A stretch of 64,000 nucleotides of DNA from Ignavibacteriales bacterium (GCA_016709765.1 JADJMD010000014.1:327377-391376); one strand, 5' to 3'; numbered from the stretch's first letter, positions 26,560-37,815 are shown. The notes: a model not told the origin generated them from the letters alone. Made by a program: numbers and translations.

Positions 26560-28659
26560 TTAGTGAAATATCTCTTCACTATTAACATATTCATCCTCAA
26601 AGGTATTTTTATGTTCAATATTTTGATAGGAAGACTTATCAACCTTAAAATGAGATATTAATTTTTGAAGATTCTCTGTTAACTGATTCAGATCTTCTGC
26701 AGCGTGAGCAATTTGTCTAACTCCAGTAGCACTTTGCTGAGTAACATTTGTAATAAGTTCGATGTTTAGAGTAATCTGCTGAGATGCACTTGATTGTTCT
26801 TCACTTGCCGCAGCAACCTGTGTAACAATATCAACAACTTTTTCTGCACCAGTTATAATTTCGCTTAAAGAATTGCCGGCTTTTTCTGCAAGAAGTTTTC
26901 CGTTTTCAACCTCTTTTGTTCCCTGCTGCATCGATTTGACAGCGCCTTCAGTGTCTTTTTGGATATGTTTTATCATAATAGCAATTTCTTGTGTTGCTTT
27001 TGAAGTTCTTTCTGCAAGTTTTCTTACTTCATCAGCAACAACCGCAAAACCTCTGCCCTGTTCACCAGCACGAGCAGCTTCAATTGCCGCATTGAGTGCA
27101 AGTAGATTTGTTTGGTCTGCAATGTCATCTATCACCTGAACAATTTCACCAATTTCATTACTGCTCTTGCCAAGGTCCTGAACAGTAGCTGCACTTTTCT
27201 TTACAACATCCGAAATCCTTATCATACCTTCCATAGTTTCTCTAACCACTTTACCGCCTTCAACAGCAACGCTGCCAGCATTTTTACTTGCTTCTGCGGC
27301 GGATGTTGTGTTTTTAGTGGTTTCAAAAATTGTTTTTGTCATTTGTTCAATTGCACTTGCAACTTCAGAAGCTTGCGCACTTTGTTCATTTGCACCTGCT
27401 GCCATTTCTTCTGTACTGGAACTAATTTCTACAGCGGCTTTTGCAGCAGCTGAAACTGCGTTCGAAACTTCGTTTATAGTTTTTCCAAGTGAATTAGATA
27501 CATAATTAATTGAATTCTTAATTCTTTCATGATCACCTGCATATTCTTTTGTAATTTTAACAGTAAAATCACCTGCTGCAACTTTTTCTAAAGTTTCAAT
27601 CGCTTCTCCGATGGGTTCATAAACTGCATCAAGAGTATCATTCATTCCTTCAATGATTGTTTTATATCCGCCGCTAAAAACTTTTGTATTACCGCGAGCA
27701 CCACTGTTGCCTTTTATGGATGCAGTAGTTAAAAATTTAATCTCTAATACAAGTTTGTTAAGATTATCAATCATTTTTTCAAAGCTTTTCGAAAGATGAT
27801 CATTTTCGGATAATGTATTAATTTTCAGCTCAAGATCACCGGAGGCTATTTTTTCTGCTGCTTCTATTTTTTCTAATTGAGAATCTCTAAGTTTGTTTAA
27901 CATTGCAGCCATCTGTCCAAATTCATCATTATTTTTGCAATGCATTTTTTCTTCAAAATTTCCTAATGAAAACTGTTGCAGCAATTTTTTAAACATTGCA
28001 ATCGGTTTGGTAAGGGCAGGTATTAGTTTGAAGAAAGTAAATAAGAATGCTAATGACCCAATAATCATTCCAATTACAATCATTAAGATGGTTTTAGACA
28101 TAATCGAGCTTACTTCAGATTCTAACCCGGCTTTGCGATTATTAATGGTTGACATTATATCAGACATCTCATTTTCAAACTTTTTTCTTAAATCTTCCCC
28201 AGATGTTGTAGCGATATAAGAAGCCATCTCAAAATCTTTCATAGCTGCAGCACTTAAAGTTCCATCAACAACGGATCCAAAATATTCATTAAATATTTTA
28301 TTAAACTTTTCTGAATGTTCCTGGAAAATATCTGCTAAAGATGAATCTTTAATTGAAGCCATAACCTCAATAATTTTGGATTTGTGTTTATCAACGGCTT
28401 CAAAGTTTTTATCGAATTCATTCTCAAAACCAGGTATAGAAAATTTGAGCAGATAAAATTGTAAGCTTTGAAATTCACTTTGAACATCTGTTAAATGCTC
28501 TCTTGATACGATAATTTTTTTATTAAGCGTTTCATTTATTCTAGAAAATTGGAAAAAATGATAAAGATCATTTACAACCATTACTGTAGAAATAGCAGCA
28601 ATTACAAAAAATGCTATTTGTATTTTAGTTTTAAATGAAAAGTTTTTTAGGTTCAACAT
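26560..28659 (-). CDS. Chemoreceptor with helical periplasmic domain and tandem HAMP modules
   Basis: A 699-residue methyl-accepting chemotaxis protein. Membrane helices at about 12-31 and 191-213 flank a helical, four-helix-bundle-like periplasmic domain. A HAMP (about 215-270) is followed by further HAMP-like modules ([24 protein letters not shown]). The signalling tip is [45 protein letters not shown]. The C-terminus (YVNSEEIFH) lacks the tail motif shared by the other receptors here and the E. coli NWETF pentapeptide. It follows the TonB-domain gene by 22 bases. Confidence 0.95.
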   Translation of the reverse strand: MLNLKNFSFKTKIQIAFFVIAAISTVMVVNDLYHFFQFSRINETLNKKIIVSREHLTDVQSEFQSLQFYLLKFSIPGFENEFDKNFEAVDKHKSKIIEVMASIKDSSLADIFQEHSEKFNKIFNEYFGSVVDGTLSAAAMKDFEMASYIATTSGEDLRKKFENEMSDIMSTINNRKAGLESEVSSIMSKTILMIVIGMIIGSLAFLFTFFKLIPALTKPIAMFKKLLQQFSLGNFEEKMHCKNNDEFGQMAAMLNKLRDSQLEKIEAAEKIASGDLELKINTLSENDHLSKSFEKMIDNLNKLVLEIKFLTTASIKGNSGARGNTKVFSGGYKTIIEGMNDTLDAVYEPIGEAIETLEKVAAGDFTVKITKEYAGDHERIKNSINYVSNSLGKTINEVSNAVSAAAKAAVEISSSTEEMAAGANEQSAQASEVASAIEQMTKTIFETTKNTTSAAEASKNAGSVAVEGGKVVRETMEGMIRISDVVKKSAATVQDLGKSSNEIGEIVQVIDDIADQTNLLALNAAIEAARAGEQGRGFAVVADEVRKLAERTSKATQEIAIMIKHIQKDTEGAVKSMQQGTKEVENGKLLAEKAGNSLSEIITGAEKVVDIVTQVAAASEEQSSASQQITLNIELITNVTQQSATGVRQIAHAAEDLNQLTENLQKLISHFKVDKSSYQNIEHKNTFEDEYVNSEEIFH

Positions 28660-28681
28660 AATTTACCCGACGTTTAATTAT

Positions 28682-29080
28682 TTACTTTATCTTAAAAAGT
28701 ACTGAAACCGTAGTTTTTACTTTTACTTGCTTTCCTTCGTGCTGACCAGGTTTGAATTTTGACGCATTTAGAACGCGAACAACTTCTTCATCGCAACCCG
28801 CACCAAGACCTTTAATAATCTTTACTTTATCTACATTGCCTTTTTCATCAACATAAGCCATTGCATAAACTTTACCTTCTATATTTGTTTGTTTGGCCAT
28901 AGGCGGATATTTAATTTTTTTGGATAGTTCCGCCATTCCGCCGTCTAATTCGGGCATAGTGGTTGCAAACGCAAGATATTGTTCTTCATCTGATGGAGTG
29001 CTTTGTGAAAAACTAACTTTACTTAAAAGTAAAATCAATAATAAGGTGTACAAATAGCCAAGATATTTTTTAATTTTCAT
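28682..29080 (-). CDS. Exported TonB C-terminal-domain protein
   Basis: A 132-residue protein with a signal peptide (about 1-25, cleavage near SFSQS) and a TonB C-terminal domain (about 45-132): IKYPPMAKQTNIEGKVYAMAYVDEKGNVDKVKIIKGLGAGCDEEVVRVL...FKPGQHEGKQVKVK. There is no membrane anchor or proline-rich stalk, so it cannot act as a classical TonB. It is probably a free periplasmic or surface-associated domain. It starts 41 bases after a sigma28-type promoter and is co-transcribed with the chemoreceptor at 26560-28659. Confidence 0.88.
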   Translation of the reverse strand: MKIKKYLGYLYTLLLILLLSKVSFSQSTPSDEEQYLAFATTMPELDGGMAELSKKIKYPPMAKQTNIEGKVYAMAYVDEKGNVDKVKIIKGLGAGCDEEVVRVLNASKFKPGQHEGKQVKVKTTVSVLFKIK

Positions 29081-29120
29081 GATAATCCTATTTCAGTTAA
29101 TCTTTTAATTTCCTCTACTA

Positions 29121-29147
29121 TTATCGAAAATTGTTTGTATTTGTTAA
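29121..29147 (-). promoter_or_regulatory. Sigma28-type promoter of the tonB-domain/receptor unit
   Basis: On the minus strand: TTAA-N17-CGATAA (TTAA at 29144-29147, CGATAA at 29121-29126). Spacing equals that of the FliA consensus (TAAA to CGATAA, 17 bases). The predicted start is ~34 bases upstream of the ATG at 29080. Confidence 0.75.
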
Positions 29148-29421
29148 GGAATAAGTGGGATATATCTGAGATTAATACTGATAGAATGGAATGAATTGAT
29201 TCAAAAATGAACTACTGATGAAATTCACTATATTTTTAAGGTATTTTCTATCTAGTATAAGAACAAATAAACAACCCCATCGGGGGTTATAATTTTTAAT
29301 AATATTAAGTTATTAATTTGACTAAAAGATTGAAGTCAGAAAAATTAAAGTGTTTCTAATATTCGCAACCTAATACTATAAATATTTTTCAATATCATGT
29401 GGGAACTAAGAATTAAAGTTT
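29148..29421. other. Non-coding gap between the TonB-domain gene and the 9-PAS kinase
   Basis: No gene or recognisable RNA is seen. It contains only the probable terminator of the hybrid kinase, a hairpin at 29273-29288, with AT-rich sequence around it. Confidence 0.5.
29273..29288 (-). terminator. Probable terminator after the 9-PAS hybrid kinase
   Basis: A stem AACCCC / GGGGTT with a short loop. On the minus strand it is followed by GTTTATTTG, a weak U-tract. It lies ~135 bases past the kinase stop, so it may end a long 3' leader or act in both directions. Confidence 0.5.
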
Positions 29422-32400
29422 TTAACCTAAAACTTTATTAAGCAGGTCTTTCAGTTCTTTGGAAGTAAATGGTTTTGAAATGTAATGTGTAAATCCTTTG
29501 GCTAAAAACTCCTCTTTATCCGATTGAGCGGCATAGGCCGTGACAGCAACAATTGGAGTTGTTTTATAAATATCTATTTGTCTTATTTTTTGCATTAGTT
29601 CAACTCCATCCATTCCTTTGCCAAGATTTATATCCAGCATCAGAATATCATATTCTGTTGAGTTAATTTGTTCTAAAGCAGCTTTGGCACTAAATGCAGT
29701 TTTAACATCGTACAATGATTTTAATACAATAGAGATATAATTCAATGCAATAGTATCATCTTCAACATAAAGTATTTTGGATTTTTTGTTTTGGGGTTTC
29801 TTAGAGCTTGGTTTTATTGTATCAGAACTTATAATAATATGCTCATTTATTTTTAGATCAACTTCATTCATTGGAAGTTTGATAGTGAAAGAAGAACCAA
29901 CATTTTCATCACTTTCAAGCGATATCTTTCCACCAAGCATTTCAACATATTTTTTTGTGATAGTTAGACCAAGTCCTGATCCTTCAAATGAGCGATTCAA
30001 CCCTTCACTTGCCTGGCGGAACTCATACCACACAACACTTTGCTTATCTTTTGGAATTCCGATTCCTGTATCCTCAACTTTAATTATTAGATTTTTCTGA
30101 TTGTCGATTAAATCTGTGTTTGCAATAAGTTTAATTGTTCCATTCTCTGTAAACTTAACAGCATTACTCACAAGATTATTCAAAATTTCTTCCAAGAGTC
30201 TTTGATCGGATTTAACAATAAGATTTTGATCTTCAGTTACGATGGTTATAATAGTGTTTTTAAGTTTTGCAGAACTAGAGTACAGTAACCCAGTGCTTTT
30301 AAGTAATTGGGTAACATTAAACTCTTTATAAATTAAATCAATTTTATCAAACTCTAATCTTGTAACATTTAATATTTTGTTTAACGTATCGGTTAATCTT
30401 TTAGAAGATTTAAGAATTTGCTCTGCCATTTCTCTTTCTTCGTCATTTTGAAGTGATCCTGCAAGTATTTCTGAAAAGCCCATAATTCCAACAAAAGGTG
30501 TACGTAGTTCGTGGCTCATATTAGCAAAGAAAAATGCTTTTAGCCTGTTCATTTCTTCAGCTTTTTCTTTGGCATCAGTTAATTCAGTAATTAAAACTTT
30601 TCTTTTTGTAATATCACGAATGATACTAAGTAACATAACAGCTTTATCTTCAAACTCGATAAATGAGTTTGTTAATTCTACCCAGATTACTTTTCCACTT
30701 TTTAATTGAATTTCTGTTTCAAACTTTTTAAGAATCGTTCTATTTTTAAACCGTTCTTTAAACCCGCTTATCCAATTTTCTGATTCAGTTATTATATAGG
30801 AAATGTTAAAAATACTACCAATCAAATTTTCTTTTTTTAAACCAAATAAATTGCAATAAGAATCATTCACATTTATTATCACACCATTTTCGTCTACCAA
30901 TCTCATTGCATCAACAGAACTCTCCCAGATTGAACGGAATTTTTGTTCTGATCCGATTATTTCTGTAAGGAGTTTTTTTCTATCAGTAATATCGCGGTCT
31001 ATACCCATAGTAACTTCTTTGCCGCTTAAAGAAATTAATGAGATAGAGCTTTCAATCGGGAAAACCGTACCGTCTTTACGTTTATGAACAGATTCAATAG
31101 TTACAGACTTATGCAGTCTTAAAATTTCAATTTGGTCCTTAGATAATTCTGAATTTGCAAGCTGAACAGAAACATTTTGTGGATGAAGAATATTAATGCT
31201 TTTACCAATTAATTCTTCACGTGTGTACCCGTTCATACTACAAGCGTTAGCATTACAATCAATAATTAATAATGTTTCAGGATCGGTAATAAAAATTGCA
31301 TTAGGACTGTTTTCAAATAATGAATAAAATTTTGTTTCGCTATGCTGGACCGCTTCCTCCATTTTTCTGCGTTCAGTTATATCGCGAAAGTTTATAACTA
31401 TAGCATCAACACTTGGTTCATTTAGTAAATTTGTGAACGTACTTTCTATCCAAAGCCAATTACCTTTAGTATTTTTAAATCTGTATTCAATTGTTGGAAC
31501 TAAAGCTGGATTTTTTATGATGGCAGATAAAGTACCTAAGACAATGGGTAAATCATCCGGATGTGTGAGTTCAGCCGGAAGTTGCTCAACTCGTTTTTCT
31601 ATAGAATAACCAAAAATTCTTTTTGCGGATGGACTAACGTATTTAAACTCACCATCTTCGCTAATTTGGACTATGCCATCCGGCGCATTTTCTATTAGTT
31701 TTTGATAATGTGTTTTAGTTTTTAATGATGCTTCTTCAGCTTCTTTAAGTCCGGTTACGTCAACACTTAATGCTGAAACACCTGTAATAAATCCTTCCGA
31801 AAAGATCGGGTTAAGAAATACTTGGAAGTAGTTAAACTTATTATTCGTTTCGATAGAAAATTCAAAATCTAATTTTTTACCAGATAAAGCAGTATCGTAT
31901 TTTGGTTTCCAAAAAGATTTCAATTCCGGAGTTAAAATCTCTAAGGCATTTAAACCTTTTGTAAGTTTAATATTATAAGTACGAAAATAACTTTCACTGA
32001 AGAAGTTGTTAAAGACAATATAATTATAGTCCTTATCTATAGACCAAATAGACTCTTTTCTATTATTTATAAGGGCATTTAAATTTGCTTCAGAGTTTCT
32101 AATTTTTTCTTGGATAAGTTTTCTCTCCGTGATATCCCTTGTAATACTTAGAATATGTTTTTCACCATTTAATTCTAAAATGGCGGCCGACATTAGTCCG
32201 TTTCTGACCTCGCCATTTTTTAATCTAAATCGGGCTTCAAGATTTTCAACAATTCCATTTGCCTTTAAACCTGCAACAAGTTTTTCTCTATCTGATGAAT
32301 CTGCCCAAATATTTATTTCGAAAGATGATTTACCGATAACTTCTTTTTCTGTGTATCCCGTCAATTTCAAAAAGCCCGTATTAACAGAGATATACATTCC

Positions 32401-34983
32401 ATCAGAAAGTCTGTTAATATTTATAGAATCAGGACTTGTCAAGAAAGCTTTAGTAAACTTTTCTTCTGAGGCTTTTAATTCCTCTTCAGCACGTTTACGT
32501 TGTGTAATATCTGAAAATAAAGCAACCATAAAGTTGGGCTTGGTTTGATAAGCTTTTACTTCAAATGCTCCTTCAATTTTGTCATCATTGTAAGTGATCT
32601 GTTCAGTAGCCCATAATATGCCTTTGGACGCTGCATCACGATATCTTTGCGGTACCTCAGTATTGGCAAGCGGAGGGAATGCCTGCTCAATGTTTTTACC
32701 AAGGAATAAGGAGTGATTAATTCCTAATATTTTATCGGCGGCTGGATTACTATCAATCAAAATTAAATCATTATTATCATTCAGTTCATAAAAGTGCATT
32801 CCCATAGGTGAGTTTAATGTCATCTTTCTAAATTTCTCTTCTGAAGCAGCAAATTCTATTTGGGCTTTTTTCTGTTCTGTAATATCTCTCATGAATGATT
32901 GATAAGTTCCATCCGGCATTAGTTTAGAGGTCATCTCTATAAAAATTGACTTGCCATCTTTTTTAATAACCACCCTCTCTGCCTTAACAATTTCACCAGC
33001 CAATAATTTATCATATCGCAATGGAATGGTTTCAAGGTTTTCTTTTGAGAACAAATCTTTAATATTCATTCCAATCAATTCTTCTTTTGAATAACCTGTA
33101 AGTTCAACGGCTTTGTTATTAACTGTAATAAAATTCCCATCCTTATCCCCATGGAAAAAAGCATCTGAAGCAAAATCGAGGAGCATCCTGTACTTCTCCT
33201 CGTTTGATTTTAAAGATTCTTCAAATTTTTTACGCTCACTTATATCTTTTATTGAAAGCAGCAGGTACTGTTCGTCATAAAATTCCAATATCTCGCCGGA
33301 TAAAAGTGCAGTTATCTGCTTTCCATTTTTTTGATTTCCTATAGCTTCAAAATTTTTAATGTATCCGTTTTGCTTAAGCAGTTCAATCATCCTAACTCTA
33401 TCACTCGAATCTGCCCACAATTTTAACTCAAATGTGGTTTTTCCAATCACTTCAGAACGACTGTATCCAAATATCTTTTCAAAACCTCCGTTAATTTCAG
33501 TTAACTTTCCGGTTGATAAATGTGTAAGGCTAATTGAATCTGATGAATGAAGAAATATCTTTGAGAATTTTTCATTGCTCTCAAATAAAGCTTTCTCTTT
33601 TTCACGTTCTTTGGTTTGATCTCTAAAAACTAAAACAACCCCAATAATTTTATTCTCATCATTTCTAATTGGTGAGCCGCTATCAGCAATCGGAATTTTC
33701 TTTCCATTCTTTGAAATAAGTATAGTATGGTTTGCAAGACCTACCACTACTCCATCTTTTAAAACTCTATCCACAGGATTTTCAACATTTTTCCCTGTTT
33801 CTTCATTAACAATATTAAATACTCTGCTTAACAATAAACCTTTAGCTTCTTTTTCACTCCATCCGGTTAGTCTCTCTGCAACAAGATTCATTTGTTTAAT
33901 TGCACCCAGCGTATCAGTGGTAATAACACCATCCCCTATACTGTATAAAGCAGTCCTATATTCTTCCTGAGTTTCTGCAAGCTCTTTCTGTTTTAAGAAA
34001 AGATTTTTGTAAATGCGACTTTGCTTTTGTTTATAAATGAAAAGCGCCGTTAATGCTATAAGTAAAATACTTATGAAAACAATGATCGAAATGACTCCAG
34101 CCCTATAAAATAATTCAGAGTATAGTTCTTCTTTATCAATTTTAGAAACCATATACCATTCAGTCCCGGGAATTGGTTGCAGTTCTGCAAGCACATCTAC
34201 ACCACGATAATCTTTACCTTCAATAATTCCACTTTGACCTGAAACACCTTTAACCGCTACAATATCTATCCGAGATAAAGAAATTTTTAAATTTAAAGCA
34301 GAATTTTTTTTGTGCCTTAATTCATTAATATAAATAATTGAATCATTTTCAATTTTAAATAAAAGTGTTTCGGCTGTTTTACTTGTAGAAGGAAATTTTT
34401 GAACAATTGGGATAAGTGATTTGTTGGGATTAATTATTTGAATAAATGCACCAATTGGTATCCCGCTATTATCTTTGATAATAGATATTATATTTAAGCG
34501 GACATCTTTACTGTCGTTATTAAAATAAAAATTTCCGTAAGTAACGCTGTCCTTATATAAACACTTTTTAATTTCGGCCAATCGCTGGACATCAAATTGT
34601 TTTAATTCATTATCAAGCGAGAATAATTTTTTACCCGAAGTATCAGTAATTACAATACTTTCATCATATCCCTCAGCTGTAAATTGACTTAATGTTTTTG
34701 AAAAATACTCTTTTGCTTCTGAAGTATTCTTGTTTGTTTTAAGATAATCTGTGTACTTAATAAACTTACCGATTGTAGCAAAAAATTTTGCATCAGCAGT
34801 TCGTCCTTTTTTCCAAGCGCTAAGTTGCTCTAGTTTTAGATCTGTAACCGCTTTTAGAAATTCGTGTTTATCTTTTATAATCCCTTTAGTTTCAGTTTTA
34901 TAGTAAAAAAAAGCAACCAGAAGTATTACTATACTGGATAATAAAACTATTAAAAAGATATTTAGTTTACTTAGCTTATTCAA
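29422..34983 (-). CDS. Giant hybrid histidine kinase with nine PAS domains
   Basis: An 1853-residue membrane sensor kinase. Membrane helices at about 8-28 and 293-317 enclose a Cache-like extracytoplasmic domain. Nine PAS modules follow, most opening with SxEKF/SNEKF-type linkers and ending DITERK. Then come HisKA (His in FFANMSHELRTPFVGIMG), HATPase (NNLVSNAVKFTENG, DTGIGIP, GSGLGLTI) and a C-terminal receiver with Asp in YDILMLDINLGKGMDG. The output is unknown because there is no DNA-binding domain and no fixed partner. It is transcribed alone; no sigma28 element was seen upstream. Confidence 0.93.
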   Translation of the reverse strand: MNKLSKLNIFLIVLLSSIVILLVAFFYYKTETKGIIKDKHEFLKAVTDLKLEQLSAWKKGRTADAKFFATIGKFIKYTDYLKTNKNTSEAKEYFSKTLSQFTAEGYDESIVITDTSGKKLFSLDNELKQFDVQRLAEIKKCLYKDSVTYGNFYFNNDSKDVRLNIISIIKDNSGIPIGAFIQIINPNKSLIPIVQKFPSTSKTAETLLFKIENDSIIYINELRHKKNSALNLKISLSRIDIVAVKGVSGQSGIIEGKDYRGVDVLAELQPIPGTEWYMVSKIDKEELYSELFYRAGVISIIVFISILLIALTALFIYKQKQSRIYKNLFLKQKELAETQEEYRTALYSIGDGVITTDTLGAIKQMNLVAERLTGWSEKEAKGLLLSRVFNIVNEETGKNVENPVDRVLKDGVVVGLANHTILISKNGKKIPIADSGSPIRNDENKIIGVVLVFRDQTKEREKEKALFESNEKFSKIFLHSSDSISLTHLSTGKLTEINGGFEKIFGYSRSEVIGKTTFELKLWADSSDRVRMIELLKQNGYIKNFEAIGNQKNGKQITALLSGEILEFYDEQYLLLSIKDISERKKFEESLKSNEEKYRMLLDFASDAFFHGDKDGNFITVNNKAVELTGYSKEELIGMNIKDLFSKENLETIPLRYDKLLAGEIVKAERVVIKKDGKSIFIEMTSKLMPDGTYQSFMRDITEQKKAQIEFAASEEKFRKMTLNSPMGMHFYELNDNNDLILIDSNPAADKILGINHSLFLGKNIEQAFPPLANTEVPQRYRDAASKGILWATEQITYNDDKIEGAFEVKAYQTKPNFMVALFSDITQRKRAEEELKASEEKFTKAFLTSPDSININRLSDGMYISVNTGFLKLTGYTEKEVIGKSSFEINIWADSSDREKLVAGLKANGIVENLEARFRLKNGEVRNGLMSAAILELNGEKHILSITRDITERKLIQEKIRNSEANLNALINNRKESIWSIDKDYNYIVFNNFFSESYFRTYNIKLTKGLNALEILTPELKSFWKPKYDTALSGKKLDFEFSIETNNKFNYFQVFLNPIFSEGFITGVSALSVDVTGLKEAEEASLKTKTHYQKLIENAPDGIVQISEDGEFKYVSPSAKRIFGYSIEKRVEQLPAELTHPDDLPIVLGTLSAIIKNPALVPTIEYRFKNTKGNWLWIESTFTNLLNEPSVDAIVINFRDITERRKMEEAVQHSETKFYSLFENSPNAIFITDPETLLIIDCNANACSMNGYTREELIGKSINILHPQNVSVQLANSELSKDQIEILRLHKSVTIESVHKRKDGTVFPIESSISLISLSGKEVTMGIDRDITDRKKLLTEIIGSEQKFRSIWESSVDAMRLVDENGVIINVNDSYCNLFGLKKENLIGSIFNISYIITESENWISGFKERFKNRTILKKFETEIQLKSGKVIWVELTNSFIEFEDKAVMLLSIIRDITKRKVLITELTDAKEKAEEMNRLKAFFFANMSHELRTPFVGIMGFSEILAGSLQNDEEREMAEQILKSSKRLTDTLNKILNVTRLEFDKIDLIYKEFNVTQLLKSTGLLYSSSAKLKNTIITIVTEDQNLIVKSDQRLLEEILNNLVSNAVKFTENGTIKLIANTDLIDNQKNLIIKVEDTGIGIPKDKQSVVWYEFRQASEGLNRSFEGSGLGLTITKKYVEMLGGKISLESDENVGSSFTIKLPMNEVDLKINEHIIISSDTIKPSSKKPQNKKSKILYVEDDTIALNYISIVLKSLYDVKTAFSAKAALEQINSTEYDILMLDINLGKGMDGVELMQKIRQIDIYKTTPIVAVTAYAAQSDKEEFLAKGFTHYISKPFTSKELKDLLNKVLG

Positions 34984-35192
34984 AAGTAACTTTGCTTTAA
35001 GAAATAATTAAAATTATGCCATACCGCCATTTTTTTTACAAGCACAAATAAGATATTTTTTAGATGAATGAAAGACTGTTGAAAAGAACTGTAAGAGAAT
35101 ATTCATTTTACATTTTTCCAAAGTAAAATATTATTGAGATACGACTTTACAATTGTATTGTTTTATTAGATAATTATCAACAACAGTAAGAA

Positions 35193-35618
35193 CTATTTTC
35201 CGAACTCAGCATGAATTTTATTTAATACGTTTATTAATTCAGGCTTTATAAACGGTTTTGATAAATAATAATTACAACCTGCTCCTAAAAATTCTTCAGC
35301 ATCACCATTAAGAGCAAAAGCAGTTTCTGCAATTACGGGTAAGTCTTTAAGTTCGGGTATTTTACGAATCTCTTTTAAAACATTAAGACCGTTGCCGCCT
35401 CTTCCAAGATTTATATCAAGCAAAACAGCAAAATAATTTTTACTTTTTATAAAACTTAATGCTTGCTGTTCGGTGACAGCAATATCCACTAAATAATCAT
35501 TTTTAAGATAGAACTGAATAACTTCATTAGTTATTGGATCATCTTCTACTAGGAGTATTCGTAGCTTCTCGATGGTTTGTTCACTTTTTAAAATAGAATG
35601 TTCAGCATCAGTTTGCAT
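35193..35618 (-). CDS. Stand-alone receiver protein paired with the CHASE4-like kinase
   Basis: A ~141-residue receiver (start MQTDAEHS at 35618). It has the acidic pair in LRILLVEDDPITNEVIQFYL, phospho-acceptor Asp in YFAVLLDINLGRGGNG and Lys in YYLSKPFIKPE. The frame stays open upstream to 35681, but the ATG at 35618 overlaps the kinase stop by 11 bases and is the likely coupled start. It has no output domain, so it may act by protein contact or as a phosphate relay. Confidence 0.9.
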   Translation of the reverse strand: MQTDAEHSILKSEQTIEKLRILLVEDDPITNEVIQFYLKNDYLVDIAVTEQQALSFIKSKNYFAVLLDINLGRGGNGLNVLKEIRKIPELKDLPVIAETAFALNGDAEEFLGAGCNYYLSKPFIKPELINVLNKIHAEFGK

Positions 35619-37815
35619 AAATCTTTTCCTTCTGTTTGATCGGTAATGTAATAATAAATTCCGATCCATTATTAACGGCACTAGATAATTCTATTTTTCC
35701 GTTCAGCAAATCTATATAATTTTTTGTTATAGCTAAACCAAGTCCGGTTCCTTCAAAACTTCTTGAATAGCCTTCGCTGACCTGCCTAAATTCTTCAAAA
35801 ATAATATCTACACTTTCTTGTGGAATACCGATTCCTGTGTCTTTAACTTTAATTGTATAAGTTTCATTGTCTGATTGAAGTGAAACGTGTACACTACCGT
35901 AAAACGTAAACTTAATTGCATTGTGTATAAGATTGTTCATCATATCTCTAATTACACTGCTATCCGTTTGGGTAATTATTTCGGATTTAGATTCTGTAAA
36001 AAATAGGTTTAAACCTTTTGCGGCGGCATCAACTTGAAACAAGTTTACTGTTTCAGCAATTAAACTGTTAATATTAACTTCTGATATTTTTATCTCGTAT
36101 TTATCTGCTTTTAATTTAGAAAGACTTAATACTTTATTTAGTGTTTCAATTAATCTTTTTCCGCTTTTGTTTATCGTTGAAGCCATGTGCTTAACCTCTT
36201 CATTATAGTCACCAGATTCCATCATTTCTGAATAACCTAAAACACCAAAGAGTGGAGTTCTAAGTTCGTGACTCATATTTGCAAAAAAAGCGGCCTGCGC
36301 CTTATTAGCTTTTTCTGCTCTTTCAATGGCTTCAATTAAGTCGTTTTCTGTTTTTTTGATTGCAGTTATATCAATACCGGAAAATAGTATTGCTCTTTTT
36401 CCGTTTAATGGATTTTTTGTAACAATACTATTTATTAAAAGTTTGCGCTCTTCACCATTGCTTGTTAATAAACTAAAAGTATAATCTGCACAACTGTCAT
36501 CAGTGCCAAGGATCAGAGCCCTAAACCTTATATTACAAGCGTTTACATTAGCTTCATCATAACAAAAACTCATCCAGTTTTTACCAATTAATGTACCCTC
36601 TTCGTAACCAAGAATATCGTATCCCATTTTATTAATAAGTAAAATATCTGCGTTTTCATCAATTAAACAAATTACAGCACCAGCCATTTCTAAGTATAAT
36701 TTTGCCTGATCGCGTTCAACTTGCATAAGATTATTTGCATTTAGCAATTCTGCGGTACGAGCCTCAACCAGGTTTTCTAAATTTAGCTGAATTTCTTTTA
36801 ATTCTTCTTCTGTTTCGGTTCTTATTTCAATCTCAGTTTCAAGATGTTTTTTTTGGATAAAAAATCGTTCCATCATTCTTGATAAAGCACCAAACTCATT
36901 CTGTTTTCTTAACAGTGGTATTAATTTTGTTTCATCTTCAGAAGATAAGCTTTGACTTAACACTGATAATGGTTTTACTATATAAATTAACAGTAGAGTA
37001 AAAATAGAACCAAAAAACAACAATGATATTATTGCTATGACAGGAATGGAGCTTTGTGCTGATATCAAGTATTTTTCTGTTGCTTTGTCTATATGAAAAG
37101 ATGTTATATAAGCAATTGTGTTTTGATTTATATCTTTGATGGGCAATTGTGTGTAAACACCAACATCGTATTTCATCAATTTTTCTTTAAACGATTCGAT
37201 TGAATCAGTAAAAACGACTTTAATGTTGGAGTTTGTTGTATGTGAGATTTCCTCGAGGAATTTATCTTTATAAATTTTGCCTGCTATGAACCAGCCTTTT
37301 GGTTCAGTCTCTCGTTTCAAATCCATAGAAGGTTGAACAGGTGCGATTTGAATTTCAAAAATCTCACCATCTTTGCTGATAAAAAGATTTGAAAACCAAT
37401 TTTTCTTAACAACGTTTTTCAAGTCTGATTTACTAATGAATAAACTAGATAATTTATTATTGTTTATAGCCTGATATCCATATCTCTGATTAAAATCTGA
37501 ATCAAGAACCCAAACAAATGATACATCATAATTAATTGATGAAGCAACGATATTTCTACTGGCCCATATTTCATCAGGATACTTTACAAATTTTACCATT
37601 TCATCCCAATAAGTGTAATCAAAACACCACTCACCCATGTTTTTGGTATAAGATTCAACTATCGTAGAAAGTAATTTAGTTTGTCTCTGTTTTGCCGAGC
37701 TTAACAGCATTTTGGTATTTTCGTTTGTATTGGAGTTCATAAAATACAGCGAAACCAATATGAAGATGGTCAATATCAAAAATATTAAAGCTATTTTATA
37801 CTGGATTTTATTCAT
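35608..37815 (-). CDS. Sensor histidine kinase with CHASE4-like, HAMP and PAS domains
   Basis: A 735-residue kinase. Membrane helices lie at about 6-24 and 253-279. The extracytoplasmic part resembles CHASE4 (KNMGEWCFDYTYWDEMVKFV). HAMP is at about 280-335, a PAS at about 365-490, HisKA with His in FFANMSHELRTPLFGVLGY, and HATPase with NNLIHNAIKFTFYG, DTGIGIP and GTGLGLAI. It lacks the receiver of the other kinases but is coupled to a separate receiver gene. A sigma28-type promoter lies 93 bases upstream, tying it to motility. Confidence 0.93.
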   Translation of the reverse strand: MNKIQYKIALIFLILTIFILVSLYFMNSNTNENTKMLLSSAKQRQTKLLSTIVESYTKNMGEWCFDYTYWDEMVKFVKYPDEIWASRNIVASSINYDVSFVWVLDSDFNQRYGYQAINNNKLSSLFISKSDLKNVVKKNWFSNLFISKDGEIFEIQIAPVQPSMDLKRETEPKGWFIAGKIYKDKFLEEISHTTNSNIKVVFTDSIESFKEKLMKYDVGVYTQLPIKDINQNTIAYITSFHIDKATEKYLISAQSSIPVIAIISLLFFGSIFTLLLIYIVKPLSVLSQSLSSEDETKLIPLLRKQNEFGALSRMMERFFIQKKHLETEIEIRTETEEELKEIQLNLENLVEARTAELLNANNLMQVERDQAKLYLEMAGAVICLIDENADILLINKMGYDILGYEEGTLIGKNWMSFCYDEANVNACNIRFRALILGTDDSCADYTFSLLTSNGEERKLLINSIVTKNPLNGKRAILFSGIDITAIKKTENDLIEAIERAEKANKAQAAFFANMSHELRTPLFGVLGYSEMMESGDYNEEVKHMASTINKSGKRLIETLNKVLSLSKLKADKYEIKISEVNINSLIAETVNLFQVDAAAKGLNLFFTESKSEIITQTDSSVIRDMMNNLIHNAIKFTFYGSVHVSLQSDNETYTIKVKDTGIGIPQESVDIIFEEFRQVSEGYSRSFEGTGLGLAITKNYIDLLNGKIELSSAVNNGSEFIITLPIKQKEKIYAN

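Noticed and set aside
34984..35192. A possible sigma70-type promoter (TTGTAA-N17-CATAAT) before the 9-PAS kinase.
   Set aside because: In this AT-rich DNA such loose matches are common, and promoter consensus for this lineage is not known to me.
35193..35681. Starting the lone receiver at 35681.
   Set aside because: The first 21 residues would overlap the end of the kinase by 74 bases and are basic, unlike a receiver. The ATG at 35618 gives a normal coupled start.
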